Source: an uncultured Bacteroidales bacterium (GTDB taxonomy: Bacteria; Bacteroidota; Bacteroidia; Bacteroidales; Marinilabiliaceae). From it: DNA of 43,486 nt. The stretch is from the NCBI GenBank assembly GCA_937892095.1, contig CALAVC010000158.1, positions 1 through 43,486 of the forward strand, read 5' to 3'. Each line of letters opens with the position of its first letter. The stretch's first letter is position 1. The translations under genes and the position numbers were made by a program. A model generated the notes under the pieces. The model saw only the letters and a program-made list of their open reading frames with translations, was not told where the DNA came from and did not search any database. Of this stretch, positions 7,792-19,900 are shown in pieces.

Positions 7792-9288
7792 ATGTCTGCC
7801 AACGAATACGATGTAATCATTATAGGAGCCGGGCTCGGTGGTCTGCAATGTGCCTACATTCTTGCCAAGCATGGGCAAAAAGTTCTCGTGCTCGAACAAG
7901 ATGCTCTCCTCGGTGGATGCCTACAAACATTCCGACGCGATGGACACCTCTTCGACACCGGTTTTCACTATGTCGGTGGTCTCGACAATGGGCAAATGCT
8001 CCATCGTCTCTTCGACTATTTCAACCTACTCGACCTCCCTTGGCATAAACTCGACCCCAACTTCTTCGACGAGGTCGTCATAAGCGGACAGTCCTATCGT
8101 TTCGTCAATGGCTTCGACAATTTTCAAGACGAGATGTCGCGTGCTTTCCCAGCTTGCAAAGATGGCATCGCCACCTATGTCGACCTACTCCGACAAGTCG
8201 GTAAAAATATCGAACATAGTTTCGACCCTCGCTCTGCCGATGATGTCTATCAGGCTTCCCTTTTTGCTCGTTCTGCCTACGACTTCCTCACGCAGTGCGC
8301 ACCCGACCCACGTCTCCATGCCGTACTTTCTGGCACATCGCTCAAACTCGAACTCCAGCCCGCAACCCTCCCACTCTACATTTTCGGACAAATAAATAGT
8401 TCCTTCATTCAAAGTGCCTATCGCATCCATGGTGGTGGAATGCAAATAGCCGACACTCTCGCCTCGCATATCGAGAGCATGGGAGGGCGTGTCATCCGAC
8501 GTTCTCGCGTAACAGCTTTCGAAAACACCGATGGGCTCGCCTCTGCTGTCTTTGTAAACAACGGTCAGCAACGTTTCTCGGCACGCTATTTCATAGCCGA
8601 CACGCACCCAGCTGTTGCCGTTAACCTCCTCCACGAAGCAGGGCTCGTTCGCAAAATATACAACAAACGCATATCGAATCTGCAAAACACATTCGGTATG
8701 CTTACCGTCAATATAGTCCTACGTCCCAATTCTTTGTCCTACCTCAATCGCAACGTATACATATATCCCGACAACAACGTCTGGAACATCGCTAGCAATC
8801 TATCCGCTACATCTGTCCCTGCTGCGCTCGTTTCTTTTGCCCCACCTCCTGCTGGTCAGACCTATGCATCTGTCGTCGACGTACTCGTTCCTATGGATTG
8901 GACAAGCGTCAGTCAATGGTTTGGCACGAAAATTGGTGACAGAGGGAATGACTATGTCGAGTTCAAAGACTCCTTTGCTCATAAGGCCATCGACTTTGTC
9001 TCACAACACATTGCTGGTTTTGCCTCTGCCGTCGATAAGTACTATGTCAGCACACCCCTTACCTATGCCGACTATACCTCCACAGCCTCTGGCTCAGCCT
9101 ATGGCATTCGCAAAGACTATAATCAAACCATGTATACCATTCTCACGCCAAAAACGCCCGTACCAAACGTCTTCCTTACAGGTCAAAACCTCAATCTCCA
9201 CGGTGTTCTCGGCACGTCAATGACATCATTCTTCTCAGCCGCCGAAATACTTGGCATGGACACTGTCCGTGCCGACCTAAATAGATAA
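7792..9288 (+). CDS. FAD-dependent oxidoreductase, phytoene desaturase/carotenoid isomerase-like
   Basis: Flavoprotein of 498 residues in the CrtI/CrtH/retinol-saturase superfamily. A dinucleotide-binding GAGLGG motif occupies residues 12-17, followed by an acidic strand end (VLVLEQ) and the GGCLQTF segment. The C-terminal segment with FLTGQNLNLHG matches the second FAD-contact region of this superfamily. These enzymes desaturate, saturate or isomerise polyene or long-chain lipids. Carotenoid genes are absent nearby, so the likely substrate is the product of the adjacent KS/ACP pair (inference). It lies between the MMPL exporter and the LolA-like gene with gaps of 9 and 12 bp, clearly one operon. 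Confidence 0.85.
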   Translation: MSANEYDVIIIGAGLGGLQCAYILAKHGQKVLVLEQDALLGGCLQTFRRDGHLFDTGFHYVGGLDNGQMLHRLFDYFNLLDLPWHKLDPNFFDEVVISGQSYRFVNGFDNFQDEMSRAFPACKDGIATYVDLLRQVGKNIEHSFDPRSADDVYQASLFARSAYDFLTQCAPDPRLHAVLSGTSLKLELQPATLPLYIFGQINSSFIQSAYRIHGGGMQIADTLASHIESMGGRVIRRSRVTAFENTDGLASAVFVNNGQQRFSARYFIADTHPAVAVNLLHEAGLVRKIYNKRISNLQNTFGMLTVNIVLRPNSLSYLNRNVYIYPDNNVWNIASNLSATSVPAALVSFAPPPAGQTYASVVDVLVPMDWTSVSQWFGTKIGDRGNDYVEFKDSFAHKAIDFVSQHIAGFASAVDKYYVSTPLTYADYTSTASGSAYGIRKDYNQTMYTILTPKTPVPNVFLTGQNLNLHGVLGTSMTSFFSAAEILGMDTVRADLNR

Positions 9289-9300
9289 AATATAATCCTC

Positions 9301-9945
9301 ATGAAAAAAATATTTCTCGCCTCTCTCTGCTTGCTCGCAACGCCATTCTTCGTCTCCGCACAACTAAAAAAAGCCGATGGCAATAGCGAGATAAAAAAAG
9401 TTCAGGAAGCCAACAAAAACACTTCTTCCATACAGTGCCCATTCGTTCGCACAACCAAAGTGGCTGCAATCAACTCCACCACAACATCCGACGGCACATT
9501 CTATTTCTCGGCTCCCGATAACCTCAGCATGAAATATTCCGATGGCGAAAATCTTATCGTCACTGCCGACAATGTCTCTCTCTCTGTCGGTGGCAAGGTT
9601 CGTACCCTTCGTGCTGGCAATCGCCACGTCGAAGACCTTAGCGCCACGCTCCTCGCATGTGTCAAAGGTCAAATCTCCAACATCGAAGGTACTCTCCTCT
9701 CTGCCAAGACCTCTGGCAAAAACATAGTCTTTAAAATCAAGACCGACCTCACTGTCGGACGCAACAAAGTCTCTACACTCGAGCTCGCCTACGACAAGAC
9801 CGACCTCACGCTCGTTAGCCTCAATATGCTCGAAGCCGATGGTAGCAACACACTCTACGAACTCAAATCTAAGACGCTCAACAAGTCTATCGACTCTTCA
9901 GTCTTCGAACATCCTAAGCAACAGCGTAAGCGAGCCACTAAGTAA
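9301..9945 (+). CDS. LolA-like periplasmic lipid/lipoprotein carrier
   Basis: Secreted protein of 214 residues with a clear signal peptide (MKKIFLASLCLLATPFFVSA, cleavage before QLKK). The mature part has the alternating beta-strand pattern of the LolA/LolB half-barrel: an early segment with SIQCPFVRTT, then YFSAPDNLSMKY (compare the LolA region around its conserved Arg) and repeated amphipathic strands. In related loci a LolA-like protein works with an MMPL exporter to ferry a lipid product across the periplasm; that role is inferred here from context. It is the last gene of the exporter operon and ends at a very strong terminator. Confidence 0.78.
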   Translation: MKKIFLASLCLLATPFFVSAQLKKADGNSEIKKVQEANKNTSSIQCPFVRTTKVAAINSTTTSDGTFYFSAPDNLSMKYSDGENLIVTADNVSLSVGGKVRTLRAGNRHVEDLSATLLACVKGQISNIEGTLLSAKTSGKNIVFKIKTDLTVGRNKVSTLELAYDKTDLTLVSLNMLEADGSNTLYELKSKTLNKSIDSSVFEHPKQQRKRATK

Positions 9946-9959
9946 GAAGAAGTTCTTCC

Positions 9960-10011
9960 ATACACAAACTAAGAGCGACACCCACTTTGGTGTCGCTCTT
10001 AGTTTGTGTAT
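9960..10011. terminator. Very long perfect hairpin between convergent genes
   Basis: Arms 9960-9982 and 9989-10011 form a perfect 23-bp stem with a 6-nt loop. It stands between the LolA-like gene and the convergent LRR gene and probably terminates both. No long T-tract follows on either side. Confidence 0.7.
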
Positions 10012-10027
10012 ATCAAATGTCTTTTGT

Positions 10028-10765
10028 TTATTTCACGCGTACCCTTATCCCCTTACCGCTTTCAGTAACCAAAATATACATCCCAGAATGTGGTAATATA
10101 ATCACGTCCGTCCGACCCTCATAAACCTTCATCCCCATCAAGTCATACACCGTCACCTTCTGCAGCTCTCCCAACTTCACTTGTCGTCCGCTTATCTCAT
10201 ATTGCACGCTCTTCTCCTCCGCCAGTTTCGTCGGGTTCGTGTCAGGGTCCGTTCCTGCGCTCGCTTTCTCTCCGTTCACATCCACTATTATCTCTGCCCA
10301 TTCCTTCCAACCTTCAGCCTCTGCATATTCATTCGCTTTTTCTTCGGGGACGATAATCTTCTGTAAGCTCGCTGGCAATGCGTCTTTCCCCAGCGTTGGC
10401 GCTGTTTCTGCGTTTACCGCTATCTCTTCCAATGCCGTCCACTTCCACAGTGCGCTATCTTCAATAGTCGTCAGCGTCTTCGGCAGTGTAAGTTTTACTG
10501 CTTTCGAGTATGCGCTTTCTTTATCGTTCGATATTGTCAGTTTTTTTGCAATAGCATTCGTTATGCAACCATAGTTCATACTGTATGTATACGTTTCTTC
10601 AATAACATACTCTCCCGTCGACTCTGCATTTAACGCTGCAACCTTTATGTAAGTATTGTCCCCCTCGGTGGTCAATACGTGCTTTGTGCCGAAAATATCT
10701 GTTGCTTTTGCCATCGCACCATTCGTCATCAGACCAAGTAGCAATACCATGTATTTGATCTTCAT
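10028..10765 (-). CDS. Small secreted BspA-like leucine-rich protein with T9SS-type tail
   Basis: 245-residue exported protein of unknown target. It has an N-terminal signal peptide (MKIKYMVLLLGLMTNGAMA). The central part (about residues 75-165) matches BspA-type LRR_5 repeats, including KLTLPKTLTTIEDSALWKW and a terminal LQKIIVPEEKANEYAEAEGW typical of the repeat cap. The last about 60 residues (VTVYDLMGMKVYEG, SGMYILV, GIRVRVK) look like a type A T9SS C-terminal sorting domain, though the usual N-P motif at its start is missing. It lies divergent to the giant adhesin, so both may be surface proteins controlled from the same 228-bp region. An A12 tract sits just upstream of its start. Confidence 0.72.
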   Translation of the reverse strand: MKIKYMVLLLGLMTNGAMAKATDIFGTKHVLTTEGDNTYIKVAALNAESTGEYVIEETYTYSMNYGCITNAIAKKLTISNDKESAYSKAVKLTLPKTLTTIEDSALWKWTALEEIAVNAETAPTLGKDALPASLQKIIVPEEKANEYAEAEGWKEWAEIIVDVNGEKASAGTDPDTNPTKLAEEKSVQYEISGRQVKLGELQKVTVYDLMGMKVYEGRTDVIILPHSGMYILVTESGKGIRVRVK

Positions 10766-10800
10766 ATCAATTTTTTTTTTTTATGTTGTCCTATCTCTTG

Positions 10801-10831
10801 CGAATATACTTTTTTTTCGCCTCTCTACCAA
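10801..10831 (-). promoter_or_regulatory. Possible promoter for the LRR gene
   Basis: On the minus strand TATATTCG (10808-10801) resembles TAnnTTTG, with TTG (10831-10829) 20 nt upstream. One consensus base differs, so support is moderate to weak. Confidence 0.35.
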
Positions 10832-10937
10832 TTTTTAGCTCTTTATGGCACTTGTTTTGCCACTCTTTTTCGTCATTCCACCTTTTTGTGGCAGTAAATA
10901 AATATCAACAAATATTCATTTTTCCTACAAAAAATGT

Positions 10938-10945
10938 TAACTTTG
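10938..10945 (+). promoter_or_regulatory. Promoter -7 box for the giant adhesin gene
   Basis: TAACTTTG exactly matches TAnnTTTG. The start of transcription near 10951 lies downstream of the first in-frame ATG (10934), which supports translation from the ATG at 10994. The -33 element is poor. Confidence 0.55.
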
Positions 10946-10993
10946 TTTTCCAATATGGACTTTTATGTCGTCCCCACAAACTATCACAAGATT

Positions 10994-13900
10994 ATGAAAT
11001 CTACAATCAAAAATATAAAGCCATCTCTGTTCATCGGGTTGCTGCTTTCTTGCTTATGCGTAATTAGTTCGAGCGCTCAGACCGTATATAATATGAGGTC
11101 TTCGCAGGTCGCCTTATGTGGTAAAGACGAAGCTGTCGTTGACGGATATTATATGGCCAATTATACGCAGATTTCAGGTGGAACGCCAGCAGTGTTCTCT
11201 AATGGTATGACGCGTCGTATAGCTCTTTACGAAGTCGATACTGATGGTACCGAAACGCTTATCGATGAAATTTATCATTATGCAGCTTCTGGCACTCCCA
11301 ATTTTACGAGTAATGCTAATGATGATGGTGTTTCGCCGGGCGGCTTCTTTGGCCCGTCAGAATCCTATCCTGTCAGTTATACTTTCAATGCTACTGCTGC
11401 ACGTTATGGTAAGTCCAATTTTACCACCACTGTCGTTCTTCGCTACCTTACTGTGCACTCCACAGTTGAGCTTATGGAAGCCTACTATGGCAAGACTCTT
11501 AAACTTCAGATCGATAAATACCCTCGTAATAATTCTGTAACCGCAACTGTTACTGCTCAGTACAACTACTACTTCGATGTTGTCGGTGTTGAGGGTGGTC
11601 TACTCTTCTCTGCCGACAACTCTGTCGGTGCTCACTACGACTTAGAAAGCAACATCTACTTTGCTCCTTGCATCGGCGATGGTCCCATAACAATGGAGAT
11701 TCTTAACGACTCCAATCCTTTCATCGACGATAATGGCGATCCTCGTGTCTCCTATCTTGGCAACTCCTACACAGCTCGCTACGAGTGGACTCGTGCTGCC
11801 GATAGCTGGGGACGTCCCACGTCTACCATCGTTGCCTCCGACACAAGGTCCTACACCGACGACCTCTCCAGTTTCACCACTTCGGGCTATGTTACCTACA
11901 ACATCGCAATGCACCTCTACTCCGGTACCGAAGAAGTCAGCTGTCCTTTCCCAGTCGTTGAAAGCTACTCAATCTATCTCTTCGAACCTCTCGTTGCCAA
12001 CAACACCTTCCTCAATGCCACCTCTGGTGCCACTCAGTCAGGCTCCGATAAGTTTGTTGTCTGCTATGGCGACGATGTATCCTACACTCCATCTTTCGTC
12101 CAAAGTTTCTACAACACTTCCACCAAAGCCGTCGAAGATGTCGACCTCTCTTCCGATGTCTATTGGTCTCTCTACGAAGTCGACCCCATAACGGGTGATG
12201 TCATTGGCTCACCACTCCTCGAAGATGAAGACATCGTAGTTGTTAGCGATTATACATTCACCAACATGACCGCCACGACCACCTACAAAATGGTCGCCGA
12301 ATATGTCGACTACGATCCCAACTCTGGCGGTCACAACCAAGGTTATCTCCATATCTATGAAGGCGAAGAAAATAAGTGTCCAACCGAAGTAACTTTCACC
12401 ATCGAAGTTCGTGAGGTTACTGCGTCTGCCTCCATTACCACACCTTCTACTCCAGTCTGCGAAGAGTCAAGCCCTGAAATATCTGCCTCCATCACGTCCA
12501 TCCCAGCCACATCCGTTGCTGCCGATTATGCCTACAAGTGGGACGTCTCTACCGATGGCGGCTCAACCTATGTGCCATATTCAGCCGATGTCTGGCTCTC
12601 TTCCGATGATGCCACTTGGGTCGATCCGACAACTTCCGTCTCTATTGTCGACACCAATATAGTCTATCCGTCTGCAGCTGCTGGCTACAAATACTATCGC
12701 TTCAACTATGCCAACTCCTATGTCATAGACGACACTCGCTATTATTGCCCCATGCAGGAGACCTCTTCTCTCCTCGTTCATCAGCTACCCATTCTTACAC
12801 CAGCCACATATACCGTCTGTAAGGGACAACCCATCAATTTCGATGTCGTATTCTCAAGTAATATCGAAATACCCAGCGGTCTTACATATCATCTCTATAC
12901 TGCATGTTCTGCCGAAGGTGTCTGCTCAGGTGAGACAACTCTCGATGGTGTTACGGTCAATTCTGACTCGCAGTTTGCCACCTACTCCATAAGTGCAGCA
13001 ACTGCCACCACCACCTACTATGCCGTAGCTGTCGATAATGCAACGGGTTGTGTATCCAAACCAGTTGCCATTACTATCTACGTCCTCCCTCTCCCAGAGC
13101 TTAGTAACTTATCTGTAAGTAAAACAGACTACTGTCGCGAGAGTGATGATATTGTTAATTTAAATCTCTCGGTAGACCTCTCTTCTGAATATTCTGCTTT
13201 CGATTATGCTTCTGCAGGTCTTTCCACACCCGTTGTTACCTACCATTGGTCTTGGGTTCATAGTGGAGCACCTACTCTTGGTAGCACATCGGAAGTTCTC
13301 ACGACCGACAAGCCTTCGCTCTCGGCTTTTGAAATTACAGGCGAAAATCTGTCTCGTTTCAAGAAACTTAGCTCTGTTAATGGTGTCGTAACCTTCAGCG
13401 TATGGGCTTCCGACGACCAAAACTGTGGCTACATTCTTGATGAATTTGGTGCTATAATTTCAGCCGATGGCATCGCAGTCGTCAAGCAAACCGTTCCAGT
13501 CAATATAATCGATCATCCTCGCTTCACAATGTCCGAGGAAAAGGTTTGCTCCAACACAGAGTCTCTCAATGTGACGCTTACTTCACTCGACTCTCGTCAA
13601 CTAACATTTGATGTAACGCCAGTCGGCAGTGCTCCTGCTCCAGTAGCTTCTTCTGTCGTTGTTGCTGGCAACTCATCGAACACTCTGCAAATCAACTTTA
13701 CCGAAGTTGACGCTGAGACGGTTTATACCTATAATGTTACCGTTACCGACAATACTGTCGAGGCTTGTACCAAAGACACTACCCTCAGCATAACCCTCTA
13801 TCCCATACCTCACCTCATCGATGCTGACTATTCTGTCTGTGAGGGACAGCCCCTCGATTTCGGAGTACTCTTCGAGGGTAACATACCCATCCCATCTGGG

Positions 13901-16900
13901 CTTACCTACAACCTCTACACCAATATTGGGCTTACTTCGCTCTACACCACTGGTAAGTCAGTTGCCGACGACTATTCCTCTGTAACCTATTCAATCCCAA
14001 GTGCCTCAGGCTCTAAGTATGCTTTCTATGCTCAAGCCATTGATAATGTGCACAATTGTGCCACCAACCCTGCGGCAGTAATCAATGTCTACGTCAAGCC
14101 TCTGCCAAATGTCGACGCTCTAACTCCTTCAGTATCAGCCTATTGTCAGAAAGACGATGACATAAAGTCTCTTGTCCTTACAGCCGACATCAACACTGCC
14201 TATACCTCATTCTATGCCGATGCCGATAACCTAACCAACGTTGGTCTCTCTGTTAAGCCCAAACTTACCTATCATTGGTCATGGACACACTCTCTCAATT
14301 CGTCGCTTAACAGTACAGGAGTTATTACAACCACCGACAAGAATACCCTCTCGGCATCCGATTTGTCTGGTGCTAACCTCACCAACTTCAAAAACCTTAG
14401 CAAGTCCATAGGTGTCGTTACATTCTCCGTTTGGGTATCCGATAGCGAAAATTGTGGCTATGTCCTCAATGCCGATGGCTCAATAGCGACTGGCAATAAT
14501 TCAGCTCTCGTCAGTGCTACATCTCCAGTCGAGATAACCAACTTGCCCAAGTTCACAATGTCCGAAGAAAAGGCTTGCTCCAATACCACAAGCCTCGACG
14601 TTACTTTCACTGTACTCGACAGTCGTAACCTCACTTTCGACATTTCGCCCGTTGGTTCTGCACCTGTCCCTGCTTCGTCCTCTGTTGTTGTCAGTGGCAA
14701 TTCATCAGGTTCGGTTACAATCCCATTCTCCGAAGTCGCTGAGAACACCACTTTCTCCTACAACGTCACAGTTACCGACAATACTTCTGAGGCTTGCTCC
14801 ACCGACACCGTCCTCTACATAACTCTCTACGAACCTCCCTACGTCTCCGACGCTGAATATATCGTCTGCCAAGACGAACCATTCTCTTTCCTCACCAAGT
14901 ACGATACATCTCGCAACTATACTCCCCAGTCAGGTCTTACCTATCGTCTCTACACGTCATACGTTGGCGATGTCCTCTCGGGTGAAGTCAATCTCGATGG
15001 TAAGTTCGCCGATACCGACGAGGCTCACTACCTCATAAATAGTGTTTCTTCCTCACGTACCTGCTATCTCCAAGCCACCGATAATAAATATGGTTGTGTA
15101 TCTAATGTCGCCACCATAACTATTCGTGTTGCTCCAGCTCCGAACATCAAGTCCCTAACCACCGATCGTGTCGCCTATTGCCAATTTGATTCCGACATCG
15201 AAAGCATCCAGCTTACAGCAGAACTTCAAGACTCTTACTCCTCTTTCGATTTCTCTACTCTCGGTGTGTCTCAGCCCAAGCTAACCTACCATTGGGAGTG
15301 GCAAAATGCCGATGTTTCATATTCCGACGACACTAAGACTTCTACTGTTACAACCACTACAGCTACAACTTATAGTGGCAATCTTCCCATCGAACTTGCC
15401 GACGTAATTGGTAATGTTACGTTCCGCGTGTGGGCAACCGATGAAATGGGTTGTGGTTACGACTATAATGTTTCTGCCGATTATGACATAGTTAACTCCA
15501 ACGCTCCACACGACAAGATCGTTAACTCCGATGTTAAGATTCAGCCTCACCCCTACATCAACGTTTCCGACGAACAAGTATGTGCCGTTGATGGTGTTGT
15601 CGAAATCGCAATGTCTTCAAATGATAGTCGTAACATAAATGTCGACATAACTCCCATCGGTTCTGCACCAGCTCCCGATGCCACTACGCTTTCCGTTGTC
15701 GCTGGTGGCACGACGAATATGGTTGTCCACTTCTCAGAGTCCGACCTTTCCGATGTCACCGATTTCCAATATCAGCTCAGTCTTACTGACAACACCGCTA
15801 TCGCTTGCCAATTCGACACCGTAATTACTTTCCGTGCATATCCAAAACCTACGGTAGTTTTCACGCCAACTAACAATTGGGTCTGCAAGGGCAATGCTAT
15901 CACTATTGTTGCAAAGCCATCCGTCAAAGATAATGGGGTAACCAAATCTTCTGTTTCCGACTTCACCTACTCTTGGAAACTTGATGGCGCGTCAATTGCA
16001 ACCACCTCCAATACCTACGAGTGGCAAACAGAAGAGTCTACAACTGACGGTTTGCACACATTCTCTGTCGATGTTTCCTATACATTCTCCGATGGTCACG
16101 TCTGTGCAGCCACCTACACCTACGATGTCTTCGTCAACGTCAATCCTGTCTTTACGCTGACAGCCGATGATGCTACTATATGTGAAGGTGATGAGACAAT
16201 CTTGCACTTCTCTGTTACCAACGCATCCGTTGTAAATCAAGAAGGAGTTGCTAACAACTACACATATACGCTTTCGCCAGCTGCCAAGTCCGAGTCTACA
16301 ATCGCCGAGCCAACTGCCTCCGACGATATGACGTTTACTGTTGCGCCCACCGCTACAACCGACTACACGCTTCGTGTTCTCAACAACGTTTCTAATTGTT
16401 ATAGTGAAGAGGTGCAACAAATTGTAGTTAAGAAACGTGGACATATCGACATAACTGCAGTCGACCCAACTCAAATTTGTGCTGGCAACCAAACAATTGA
16501 AATTAGTTTCGAAGTAACCAACCCAACAGAGTTCGACGGACTCGATTTCTCAACTCTCCTTATTGATGGCGTTGCTCCCGATTCCTACACGTTCGATTCT
16601 TCAGTCAACACGGGTGTTATAACTCTTACTGCCAACTTTACGGCAGATGGAGAAAATTCTGCCACCAAGGTCTTTGGCACCAATGTCAGCATTAAGACTG
16701 TCGACAATTGCCTCGTTGAAATAGACCAAAGTCAGTCTCTCAAAGTTAATCCTATCCCATCGGCTCCCGATGTTACAGCTCCGCTCGCCGAAGGCGATGG
16801 TGTCGATCGTGCCAAAGATAATGCCATCTGTTTTGGAGAAGAGGTCGTAACACCACTTACATATCGCATCAACTCACCCAAGACTGGTTTCAACTACGAA

Positions 16901-19900
16901 GTCTACATACAGCCTTCTATGCCAACCAGTTCCGATGAGCCCTATCGTATTCTTACTCGTACGAGTCCGGTACTCAACCTCACAGGTGCTTTCACTAAAA
17001 AACTTACTTCTTCCACTTTCGTTTGGGTACGCTCTGTCGACGTAAACTCGCCTACAGCCTGCCCTTCCGAATATGTTTCGTTCCCAATCCTCGTTCATGA
17101 TTTGCCAGCTCCAACTGTTGCTGCAGTCTCAACCATCTGTGAAGATACTCATACAACTCTCGTAGTTACCGACCCAACTTCTGCCGACTACTACTATGTC
17201 TTCACCGACAAGAATGGCACGCAGGTAACTGCTTCCGACAACACAACACCAAGCTATACAACTGATGACCTCACCGAAACTTCCAACTACTATCTCGTAG
17301 TTGAAGAAGTCTCCACAGGTTGTAAGTCCGAAACGCAAACAATTGTTGTTCCTGTCCACAAGAAGCCAACGGCTTCCACAAATGTTGTCTGCATCGATGC
17401 TGCCAACTCTACGACCATTACTCTTCCCAATGGTTCTACGGTTACACGTCAAGGCTTCTGCTTTGGCGATGAAGGCACCGCGACCATAACAATTACCGAT
17501 GTCATAACCGATGATGGTCTTGGCAATATTACAAGCAATCTCGTCAGCGTCGATGGTGGCAACGTATCCGATTGGGTTAAAGTCGACGAATACACTTGGA
17601 AGTGTACTCTCTCCAATTGGGCTGCATCTCAAACACTCACTTTCGAGATTACCGATGATCTTTGTACTTCTAACACCTTCACCGCCGAAGTACAGGTGCT
17701 CGAGTCTATGCCTCAACCTCTCATCGCCATCAATACCGATGCCCAAGAGGTCTGCTACGAAGTAGACGAAGCTCTTTCCATTACCATGACTTCCTATGCC
17801 GATATGAAATCAACAATAGGCTTCCGCCTTGTTAGTGAAGAGGTCGGCTCTGGAATCTATACCGAAGTCGGAGAGGTTACTCGTACCGCTGGCGTTTGGG
17901 TCTACAACACTTCCACCAACACCCTCAACATTAAGAAGACTACCAATTTCTTCATTTATGCCTACGACAAGGCTTCGGGTTGTCAGTCTCCTCTTTCCGA
18001 ACCAGTTCAAGTCCTCGTCCATGAACTGCCCGAGCCTACCATAGCTTCCTCCGATGCCGACAATATTGTTTGCCCAGGTGACGATGTTACACTTTCTGTC
18101 GTCGAGACTTACGAAGCCTACTCTTGGCCCGACGAAGCAGCTAACAATGCCACCACACAATCTATTAATATCAATCCCACACAGACAACCACATATCACT
18201 ACCAAGTAACTGATGTTTATGGTTGTAAGAATCTCATCGACAATGCTCATAGTGTAACCATCACAGTTAAGCCACGTCCACAATTCATCCTTGCAGCGTC
18301 TCCTGCTGTCGTATGTCAGGGTACAACCACCGAAGTTGAACTAATCCCCACTCCTCTCAACGGACTCGGCACGTCAGACAACTTGACTTTCGTCGAACCT
18401 TATGCATTCTCATCTACCGATGGCGCTTCTGTCTCTGCTGAGCTACAAGGCGATGGTACATATAAATATTATGTCCGCGACCACTCGTGGGTCGATGCAA
18501 GTGTAACATTTACAGCTACTATCTACTCGTCCGACGCCGACAATGCTTGTAAGTCCGACGATGTTCTAACCACCGTTGAGGTTATATCTACGCTCGCTCA
18601 ACCCGACGCTCAATCTGTTTCTGCACAAGATGGCGTGACAAAAACCAAAACTGTACACGCTTGCTATGGCTCAACAGATCCTGTTACCGTTTCGCTCGAA
18701 AATATTTCAGCATATCCCGCAACTGGTGGTGTAACATACTCCTACCATTGGTACTCAGATGCTGAAGCAACAAACGAATTGACTTCAGATGGCACCTATA
18801 CGGTCAATGCTACTGCTGGTACCATAACGTTTGTACCAACGGCATCTATGACCATCTATGCCAAGGTCATCCGCGAAACAGAACCCAACTGTGAGTCTGT
18901 TGTCAGTGAACCTGTCAACATTATCATTGAAGCACTTCCGCTCGAACCTGTTGCTCTCGACCCATCCGACAAATACGTCTGCCAACCCGAAGAAGCTGAC
19001 GAAGTGATTAATCTCATAGTAGAAAGTCCAGCTGCCGAAAGTTCATACTATTGGTATCGTCAAAACGATGGTGAAGTAGACACCAATATGGAAGACGATA
19101 TTCTTGTAGCAACGACTTCGGGTAGCACTCCCGCCACTATTGCTGCTCCCACCGAGACAATATATCTTTATGCTCGTACCGTAAGCCAATATAACTGCTT
19201 CTCCGCAGGCAAGAGCAATATTGTTGCTGTCGAAGTTCACGAAAACCCAGTCATCAAGGAAGTTATGGCTCCGCCTACCGATGTCTGCGAAGGCGAAGCG
19301 TTCACCATGGAAGTCGGTGTTGTCGGTTCCACCTCTGGCATAACATACAAGTATGTAAAGACATCTCCCGACAATGCTCTCCTCTACGAGACAGGTACTA
19401 TCGATGATTTTGTAGGTCTCCTCAGTGTCGATGCATCTTCTGTCTCTGTCGACAATTCTGAAACTTGGGTCTACGAGTTTACGGCAGTCTATGGTGGTTC
19501 GTCTGGTTGCGAATCCGACGCCACAGTTGTGTATAGCGTCCGCGTACATGCCGATCCCGACTTTACACCAGTTGTTACGCCCGATCCCGTGTGCGAACAA
19601 TCCGACGTTACGGTCCGTCTCAATGCTATGCAGTCGCACGATGGCTCTGCTTCACTCGATGTCAAGCTTGTCGATGGCAATGGTGTTGTCCTTCAAGACT
19701 ATACTTCGGTTTCCAATGGTTCCGACTTCGTCTATACCATAAGTGGTGTCCTACGTAGTCAAATGCCCATCACCTACTACGTTCGCGATAATGCTTACGT
19801 AGCATGTGAAAAAGTTGGTCAGTTCGCTATTAATATTAATGCTATTCCAAACTTTGACATCACTAACTCTGATGACGAAGTAGACCAAACGCCAACGGCT

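Noticed and set aside
10771..10782. 12-base T homopolymer as a functional phase-variation switch
   Set aside because: It is outside the coding sequence and not between well-defined promoter elements; without read-level variation I keep it only as a side remark.
10934..10993. Upstream ATG as start of the giant protein
   Set aside because: It lies before the predicted transcription start (-7 box at 10938-10945) and would put 20 extra residues before the signal peptide.
12818..15883. Regularly spaced repeats considered as a CRISPR-like array
   Set aside because: The period is about 1 kb, in frame and protein coding; no short direct repeats with unique spacers occur anywhere in the window.
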